From an uncultured bacterium (GTDB lineage: Bacteria > Patescibacteriota > Patescibacteriia > 2-12-FULL-60-25): a stretch of 10,288 bases of DNA. The notes beneath the pieces are model-generated. The model saw nothing but the letters and a program-made list of their open reading frames with translations, was not told the origin of the DNA and did no database searches. Positions 4,949 to 10,288 of the stretch are shown here, piece by piece. Position 1 is the first letter of the stretch, and each line of letters begins with the position of its first letter. Both the position numbers and the translations under genes were made by a program. The DNA lies in NCBI GenBank assembly GCA_937968025.1, contig CALBSL010000095.1, forward strand, positions 1 through 10,288, in the 5' to 3' direction.

Positions 4949-7900
4949 TGAAGATCCTGCGTTGGAAGGGATGATCCGTTCTATGGATGAGTTTTCTCGC
5001 CATGATGAAGCGGAGCATCTTACAGAAACGAGCAAGGCCAAGCAACGCGCGGACCTACTCGCTCTCGCCACCTCTATGTCCTCTATTCCCGCATCTTCCT
5101 CTTCCGAATCGTCTGCCCCACGCTCTCCGCGCCGTTTCCTGCCGAAGCGGATCGTCGCGTTCGCAGCTGCGTTCGCCGTGTTGGTATTGGTCCTGAATCT
5201 GTCGTTGTCGGCTCTGCCTGGTCGACGTTCGTCTTCCGTGGCAAAGCTCCTCGTTCCGGCTGCTCAATCCGCGCAAGCATTCGCCCTTGAGCCAGCACAA
5301 GCGCTCCCTGGGGGGATGGATGCGCAAGCAGGATGGATGTTGACGGCGTCCGTGCCCGCCTCTCGTGAAGCACTTGAAAAAGCGATTCGGATTGATCCGC
5401 CTGTGCCGGTACGTGTCGAAAAAGCCGATGAAGGTTGGCGCGTGATTCCAGAAGAAGTGCTCGCACCGAATACGGTCTACACCATCACACTTGCGACGGC
5501 GTTAACGACGTCTGAGCAAGAAATTCCTTACGAATACACCTGGGTGAACCAGACGGTGGGGGAGTTTCGTCCTGAGGCGTTTACCCCGGGGCCTACGGCG
5601 TCTGGCGTTCCACTCGACTCTGGTATTGAGATCACCTTTTCGCACGAAGGCTATGCAGATCCAGCCGCGTTTTTCACCGTTTCTCCTGCGCTCGAGGGCC
5701 GCTTCGAGTCTCGTGGACGCACGATGGTTTTCATTCCAGCGAAGCCATTAACGGCTGGTCAGGTGTACACGGTGACGCTCAAGCAGGGCTTTGGCATCGC
5801 TGGCAATCCTGAAATGCAATTGAAAGAGGATTTGGTGTATGCGTTTCAAGCGAGTCCATCCATGGAAAGCACGCCTGAAGCGGTAGAGCTCTATTTGCCA
5901 AGTTCCAACGAAGTTCGTCCTTCAGCGCCGATCCGTATTCCGGTGCCAACCGGCATGGGAAAGGACTATGTGCTTGATGCGAACGTCTATCGGGTGACGG
6001 CAGACGAAGCAAAGCGATTTATGCAGCTGCGCGAGCATTCGCTTGGAGCATTTTCCTGGACGCTCGTACAGCGCAAAGAAGCGGCAACCATTGTTCAGGG
6101 GAAGCAGCCGCTCTTTTCACGTGAGAAGATCGCACGAATCGTCGAGCAGACCTCGCCGTATTCGCAAACCGCAGTCGTTGAACTTCCGGGACAATCGGCG
6201 GGATTCTACCTCGTGTCGCTCGCCAATAGCGATGATCGAGCGCAGCAGGCAACACCGGAATGGACATTGGTTCAGGTGACAGACCTCGCCCTTCAAATGA
6301 TTGCTGATCGTGATCGTGTATTGGTGTGGGTGGTCAATTCTTCACTCAAACAGCCCGTCAGTGGCGCAACGGTCAAGATGGGAGACGTGCAGCTCACCAC
6401 AGGGGTCGATGGAACAGCGATCTTGCCGCTTCCAGCGAACTTCTTCAAAGGACGAATGTCTGAAGCACAAACGATGGTTGAGGTGTCGCAAGATGGACAG
6501 GCGACTCTCGCTCGCTTGCAGCGCTCCGGCTTTGACGTCTGGTACGCTCCTCGGTCTGCAGATGTGCACGCGGGAAACCGCGATACCTGGACGTACCTCT
6601 ACGTTGACCGCCGTGTTCAGCGGAATGATGACACGCTCAACGTGTTTGGTCTCGCCTTGGATCGTTCAACCAAGCGCGTTCCAGCGGGTTTAACCTTGCG
6701 TATCGTGCCAAGCGGATACGGGTTCTTTGAAGACTATCGATACCGTCCATACCCGGTTGTTATCGCCGAACAAGCGGTTCAAGCCGATGCGAACGGCCGT
6801 TTTCAGGCGTCTTTTTCCTGGCAAGATCGTCGAGCGGGAACGTATGAGCTTCAGCTGATGCGCGGTTCATCGGTGATCGCGAGCTCATTCTTCGAGGTGC
6901 GTGATGATGCAAAACCAACAACGGCTTTGGATGTCTCATTTGATCGCCCGTACGCGTATGCGGGTGACGTGGTGACAGGAAAAGTCGTCGCTTCCTATAC
7001 GGATGGAACGCGTCTTCCAGGGGCAGAGGTGGCCGTCGAGATTAAGCGCACGCCATCCTGGGAAACGATTTTCACGGCAACGCTCACGACGGATGACCGC
7101 GGTGAAGCGGTGTTCCGAGTTCCTATCCGTGGCGGCGTGGCTTGCACCCTCGCGCAAGGCTGGCCAACAGGCGCCTGTGGAAATACAGATAGTTTGATCC
7201 TGAACGCCCGCCTCGCCACAGCATCGGAAGGTGAGGTCTACAAGGAGGCTTCGTCTGAGCTCTTGACCTCGGCTGTCTCGATGGGGGTCGACAAACTCGT
7301 CATTCAACCTGAGACAGATCCGCAAGGGATTGGTTTCCCAGCGGTGTACCAAGAGGGTTCCGTGCTCCACCTGTCGGGAACTGTGCTCGATGCGGTGATT
7401 CGTGGCGACAAAGTCCAATATTCTACGCGTGCGGGTACGGTGGTGACGGCCGATGTGTATCGAGCGGTTCAAGAACGAACACAGGTCGGCACCGTCTACA
7501 ACGACATCACCAAGCGAGTCGAACCGACGTATGCGTACCAAACACGGATGGAGCGTATCGACACGCGCACGTTGACGACGGATGCCAAGGGCCAATTTAC
7601 GGATTCGCTCACCGTCGAGACGGCCGTTGCTCATCACGTGATCTTCACGGTTGCTGATGGGGTACGACGTCGTACCATGGTGTATCTTCCAGCGTCTCAG
7701 TATGGTGAGGGTTCCGAATGGCAATTGTCTGGAGGGTTTCGCGAACCAGGACGGCTCGATCTCACCTATACCACGTCTCGACCAAAGACTCCGGAGGAGT
7801 TCGGTGTTGGCAGTGAGCTCTCCTTGAACGAGTCCGCAGACATGAAAGCGGTATTGCTCAACCTTCCGACGGATCAGGCCTCAAAACCCCTCTTCATTAC

Positions 7901-10193
7901 GTCGATTCGTGGTATCGAGCGCGTCTCATACGGAGATGATGAGTTCAAGGTGGTGATGGATGAAGCGGCGGTACCGATGGTGAGTGTCTATGCGGTGGTA
8001 TTCACCCAGTCGGAAGGGTTTAAGGTGGCAAATATTCGGTTCAATGTTCGGCAGGAGCCGTACAAGCTTGATGTCGATGTTCGATCCGACAAAAACGAGT
8101 ACGCTCCAGGCGAAAAAGCTCAATTTACGGCACGTGTCATGGGGGCGGACAATAAGCCTGTAGCGGGCGCAAAGGTCCTGCTCTCTGTCGCGGATAAGGC
8201 GCTCGAAGGACTGTATGCGTTCAATGAGACCAATGTCGTAAATGAACTGTACGGTATGTACCAGGATGGGATCGAAGCCTCGGCTTCAACGCATAAGCTT
8301 TCGGACCGCTTCGCTGGCGCTGAAGGCGGGGGAGGAGGAGCGGGCGATATTCTGCTCACGCCACGCCGCAACTTTAAGGATCAGGCTGCATTCGTGGTGG
8401 GTGAAACAAACGCCAACGGAGAAGTGGTGCTCGACGTCACCATGCCAGACAACCTCACGACATGGCGCATCCAGGCGGTTGCCTTGAGCACGGATCTTCG
8501 TGGTGGACAGGTGCTGACGGAACGAGCCGCTCGCAAACCGCTGGCGATCGACGCGGTTATCCCTCGTGCGCTTGTCGTAGGCGACAAAGCGGAGATTCGC
8601 TTGCAACCGATGGCGGACGAGCTCGCAGCTGATGCCGACGTTGAATACGCGATCGACGCGCCAACGCTTGGCTTGAACGCGCAGGTCATTCGCTCGAAGG
8701 GGCGAACCAGTGTTCACGTACCGTTCGTGGTGACGGACGCGATGCGCGGATCTCACACGCTTCGTGTCGGCATTCGTTCTGGAGGTCGACAAGACGCGAT
8801 GGAGCAGACGCTACAAGTCGTTGAACCTACCTTAACCAAGGCCGTGTGGGAATCGCTCCCAACGGTGAGCGCGGGCTTCACTCTCCCCGAAAATAAGGGG
8901 GACACCTCGTCGGTGCTCATCACATCGAGAGCTCGAGGCGCATTGTTGAGAGAGGCGCAGGGCATGTACGAAGGAAAGAGCTACACGCCTCGTCTTGAAG
9001 CGGCGCTTGCCGCAATGATGGCCAAGATCATGATTCAAGAGCTCGGTGGAACCGTTGAAGAAACGAATGATCTGAGTTGGGGCGAGTACCAGCAACTCGG
9101 CATGAAGCCATTGCCACAAAGCTCTCCGGATCTCAACGCCACCCTTGCAACGCTCTTGTCTCGACAGGTGGTGGGGGATCGAGCGGCGATGGCGGGGTAT
9201 CTCACGACGATCTACGATGCGGCTGGATCAACACGCGAACAGCGGTTGAAGGCGGCTATCGGGCTCGCCCTCACCGGACGACCAACGATTGAGGTGCTTC
9301 GATCAGCGGCGCAGGCGCCAAATCTCGCTTGGCGCGAAGAAATGGTATTGCTCCGCGGCTTAGTCGCGATCGGTGCTCGTGAGGAGGCAAGAATCATCCT
9401 TGATCGCTGGGAACAGCGTTTGCAGCAACGTGATGGACGAGCCTGGATTCAGGTGTCTGATGTGCCAAGCGAGATTGCTGAAGCGACACGTGTGGCAAGC
9501 TACGCCGCTTACGCCCTCGCTAACGAACATCGTGAAGCGTACCAGTTATATGTCGAGAATTCGTTCGACAAAGTGACGTACGACCCGGTCCTTGATGCGC
9601 AGATTCTGGCGCTTCGCATCGCGCAAGCACCGAATGAAGAGGCGATATTGATCTATCGTCTGGGAGAGCAGACGGAAGAGGTGAATCTGAACAACGGTTC
9701 ACATTGGCTCTCGCTCAACGCTGACGAATGGAAACAGTTTTCCGTGGTCTCTGTGGTTGGACCGGTCAGCATTCAATGGCAGCGTCGTGTTCCGGGCGTG
9801 CCTGAGAATGCCAAGGGCATGGGAATTGCACGCTCCTACCGCTCGCTGAGTGGGGAAAAGATGAAAGAGGGGGATCTCGTGCAGATCACCCTCACGCCAA
9901 CATTCTCGACTCGAGACACGTACGGTTGCTACGAAATCCGAGACCGGCTTCCAGCGAACCTTGCTCCTGTACTCAACTGGTCCATGCCAGAAGGGAGCTG
10001 GTATCCAACCAAGCAAATGGATGGAAGTCTGTCCTTTGTGAGCTGTGGATCGTACTCAGATGTGATCCGCTACACGGCGCGCGTGACGGTGGCAGGTACG
10101 TACACCGCGCCTGCTCCTATCGTGCAGCATCTTGAACAGCCGTCACTCTCGGCGGTTGGCTCAACCAATACCTTCGCCGCAGAACGAAAATAA
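4923..10193 (+). CDS. Membrane-anchored alpha-2-macroglobulin-like protein, thioester-less, possible anti-sigma sensor
   Basis: This 1756-residue protein has a hydrophilic N-terminus (1-76), a Ser-rich stretch (58-64), basic residues (RRFLPKR, 70-76) and one transmembrane helix (about 77-97), leaving 1650 residues outside. Two Ig-like SbsA/Big_5-type domains come first (about 130-205 and 215-312), then macroglobulin-type beta domains to about 1045. The A2M core starts near 1049 (SDKNEYAPGEKAQF, LLSVADKALEGLYAF) and has a Gly-rich bait-like loop (GGGGGAG, 1135-1141) and the family signature MPDNLTTWRIQAVAL (1174-1188). The YPYGCxEQ thioester site is replaced by GMYEGKSYTPRLEAA (1347-1361); the helical domain continues to about 1580, then a beta domain ends the protein. 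Bacterial A2Ms trap or sense proteases attacking the envelope. The overlap with the sigma gene and the single-pass topology suggest that residues 1-76 bind the sigma factor; no known anti-sigma motif is seen. ATG 4971 and 4983 are alternative starts. Confidence 0.9.
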   Translation: MSHPRRHPSEDPALEGMIRSMDEFSRHDEAEHLTETSKAKQRADLLALATSMSSIPASSSSESSAPRSPRRFLPKRIVAFAAAFAVLVLVLNLSLSALPGRRSSSVAKLLVPAAQSAQAFALEPAQALPGGMDAQAGWMLTASVPASREALEKAIRIDPPVPVRVEKADEGWRVIPEEVLAPNTVYTITLATALTTSEQEIPYEYTWVNQTVGEFRPEAFTPGPTASGVPLDSGIEITFSHEGYADPAAFFTVSPALEGRFESRGRTMVFIPAKPLTAGQVYTVTLKQGFGIAGNPEMQLKEDLVYAFQASPSMESTPEAVELYLPSSNEVRPSAPIRIPVPTGMGKDYVLDANVYRVTADEAKRFMQLREHSLGAFSWTLVQRKEAATIVQGKQPLFSREKIARIVEQTSPYSQTAVVELPGQSAGFYLVSLANSDDRAQQATPEWTLVQVTDLALQMIADRDRVLVWVVNSSLKQPVSGATVKMGDVQLTTGVDGTAILPLPANFFKGRMSEAQTMVEVSQDGQATLARLQRSGFDVWYAPRSADVHAGNRDTWTYLYVDRRVQRNDDTLNVFGLALDRSTKRVPAGLTLRIVPSGYGFFEDYRYRPYPVVIAEQAVQADANGRFQASFSWQDRRAGTYELQLMRGSSVIASSFFEVRDDAKPTTALDVSFDRPYAYAGDVVTGKVVASYTDGTRLPGAEVAVEIKRTPSWETIFTATLTTDDRGEAVFRVPIRGGVACTLAQGWPTGACGNTDSLILNARLATASEGEVYKEASSELLTSAVSMGVDKLVIQPETDPQGIGFPAVYQEGSVLHLSGTVLDAVIRGDKVQYSTRAGTVVTADVYRAVQERTQVGTVYNDITKRVEPTYAYQTRMERIDTRTLTTDAKGQFTDSLTVETAVAHHVIFTVADGVRRRTMVYLPASQYGEGSEWQLSGGFREPGRLDLTYTTSRPKTPEEFGVGSELSLNESADMKAVLLNLPTDQASKPLFITSIRGIERVSYGDDEFKVVMDEAAVPMVSVYAVVFTQSEGFKVANIRFNVRQEPYKLDVDVRSDKNEYAPGEKAQFTARVMGADNKPVAGAKVLLSVADKALEGLYAFNETNVVNELYGMYQDGIEASASTHKLSDRFAGAEGGGGGAGDILLTPRRNFKDQAAFVVGETNANGEVVLDVTMPDNLTTWRIQAVALSTDLRGGQVLTERAARKPLAIDAVIPRALVVGDKAEIRLQPMADELAADADVEYAIDAPTLGLNAQVIRSKGRTSVHVPFVVTDAMRGSHTLRVGIRSGGRQDAMEQTLQVVEPTLTKAVWESLPTVSAGFTLPENKGDTSSVLITSRARGALLREAQGMYEGKSYTPRLEAALAAMMAKIMIQELGGTVEETNDLSWGEYQQLGMKPLPQSSPDLNATLATLLSRQVVGDRAAMAGYLTTIYDAAGSTREQRLKAAIGLALTGRPTIEVLRSAAQAPNLAWREEMVLLRGLVAIGAREEARIILDRWEQRLQQRDGRAWIQVSDVPSEIAEATRVASYAAYALANEHREAYQLYVENSFDKVTYDPVLDAQILALRIAQAPNEEAILIYRLGEQTEEVNLNNGSHWLSLNADEWKQFSVVSVVGPVSIQWQRRVPGVPENAKGMGIARSYRSLSGEKMKEGDLVQITLTPTFSTRDTYGCYEIRDRLPANLAPVLNWSMPEGSWYPTKQMDGSLSFVSCGSYSDVIRYTARVTVAGTYTAPAPIVQHLEQPSLSAVGSTNTFAAERK

Positions 10194-10200
10194 TCATGCT

Positions 10201-10288
10201 ATGAACAATCACCACAGGCTCCGGGTGCAGGGACTGGCCCTGATCGGGGTCTGTGGTTTGTTGTTGGGAGGAATGGGCTGTCGCGAGG
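10201..10288 (+). CDS. Start of an exported protein (3' end cut by window)
   Basis: The first 29 codons are visible: MNNHHRLRVQG, then a hydrophobic stretch (about residues 12-26) and MGCRE. It could be a signal peptide, a signal anchor, or a weak lipobox at C27 (GGMGC lacks the usual Leu at -3). It starts seven bases after the A2M stop codon with no terminator between, so it belongs to the same operon. In many bacteria the thioester type of A2M gene sits next to pbpC (penicillin-binding protein 1C), whose N-terminus is also a single hydrophobic anchor; that identity is possible but cannot be shown from 29 residues. There is no Shine-Dalgarno sequence, so translation may be coupled to the A2M stop. 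An ATG at 10196 gives only ATG-CTA-TGA. Confidence 0.6.
   Translation, partial: MNNHHRLRVQGLALIGVCGLLLGGMGCRE

Noticed and set aside
6936..7724. A 262-codon open frame on the minus strand inside the A2M gene.
   Set aside because: It lies wholly within a frame with clear A2M domain structure and has Arg/His-rich shadow composition.
9925..9935. YGCYE near the A2M C-terminus (residues 1667-1671) as a thioester site.
   Set aside because: It lacks the Gln, lies in the C-terminal beta domain after the helical domain, and so is in the wrong place.

Overview
The window looks like ordinary chromosomal DNA from a mid-to-high GC bacterium. UGA ends at least two genes (at 2008 and 4241) and I see no in-frame UGA inside recognised genes, so the standard bacterial code applies and recoded lineages are unlikely. 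Clear Shine-Dalgarno sites are rare. A tRNA-Ile with anticodon UAU, a three-repeat surface protein with a MopE-type metal-binding motif, and many small secreted proteins of unknown function would suit a Patescibacteria (CPR) genome. That is inference only; no marker gene settles the taxon.

Layout. At the left edge a minus-strand RluA-type pseudouridine synthase (rRNA/tRNA modification) runs off the window. Divergent from it, a good sigma70-type promoter drives a complete tRNA-Ile(UAU) followed by a strong intrinsic terminator. That terminator also carries the -35 element of a likely leaderless promoter for a lipoprotein gene (758-1519), which is followed 27 bp later by a small single-pass membrane protein (1547-2008). 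A bidirectional terminator separates this pair from the convergent gene for the ribosome-associated GTPase HflX (2045-3172, minus), which also appears to be transcribed leaderlessly. Divergent from hflX lies a secreted 319-residue protein with three imperfect repeats and a Ca-binding-like Asp-rich motif (3282-4241), closed by its own terminator.

The right 60% is one operon: an ECF-type sigma factor (4349-4948) overlaps by 26 bp a 1756-residue alpha-2-macroglobulin (A2M)-like protein (4923-10193), which is followed 7 bp later by the start of another exported protein that leaves the window. The A2M protein has a roughly 76-residue N-terminal segment predicted to be cytoplasmic, one transmembrane helix, and a very large extracytoplasmic part. 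It lacks the CxEQ thioester motif.

The gene order (sigma factor, then an overlapping single-pass protein with a short cytoplasmic N-terminus) is that of a sigma/anti-sigma pair. The most interesting hypothesis here is that the A2M ectodomain has been adopted as the sensor of a transmembrane anti-sigma factor, coupling extracellular protease attack to transcription. This rests on arrangement and topology, not on a recognised anti-sigma domain. No mobile element, CRISPR array or long gene-free stretch was seen; all non-coding gaps are about 110 bp or shorter.
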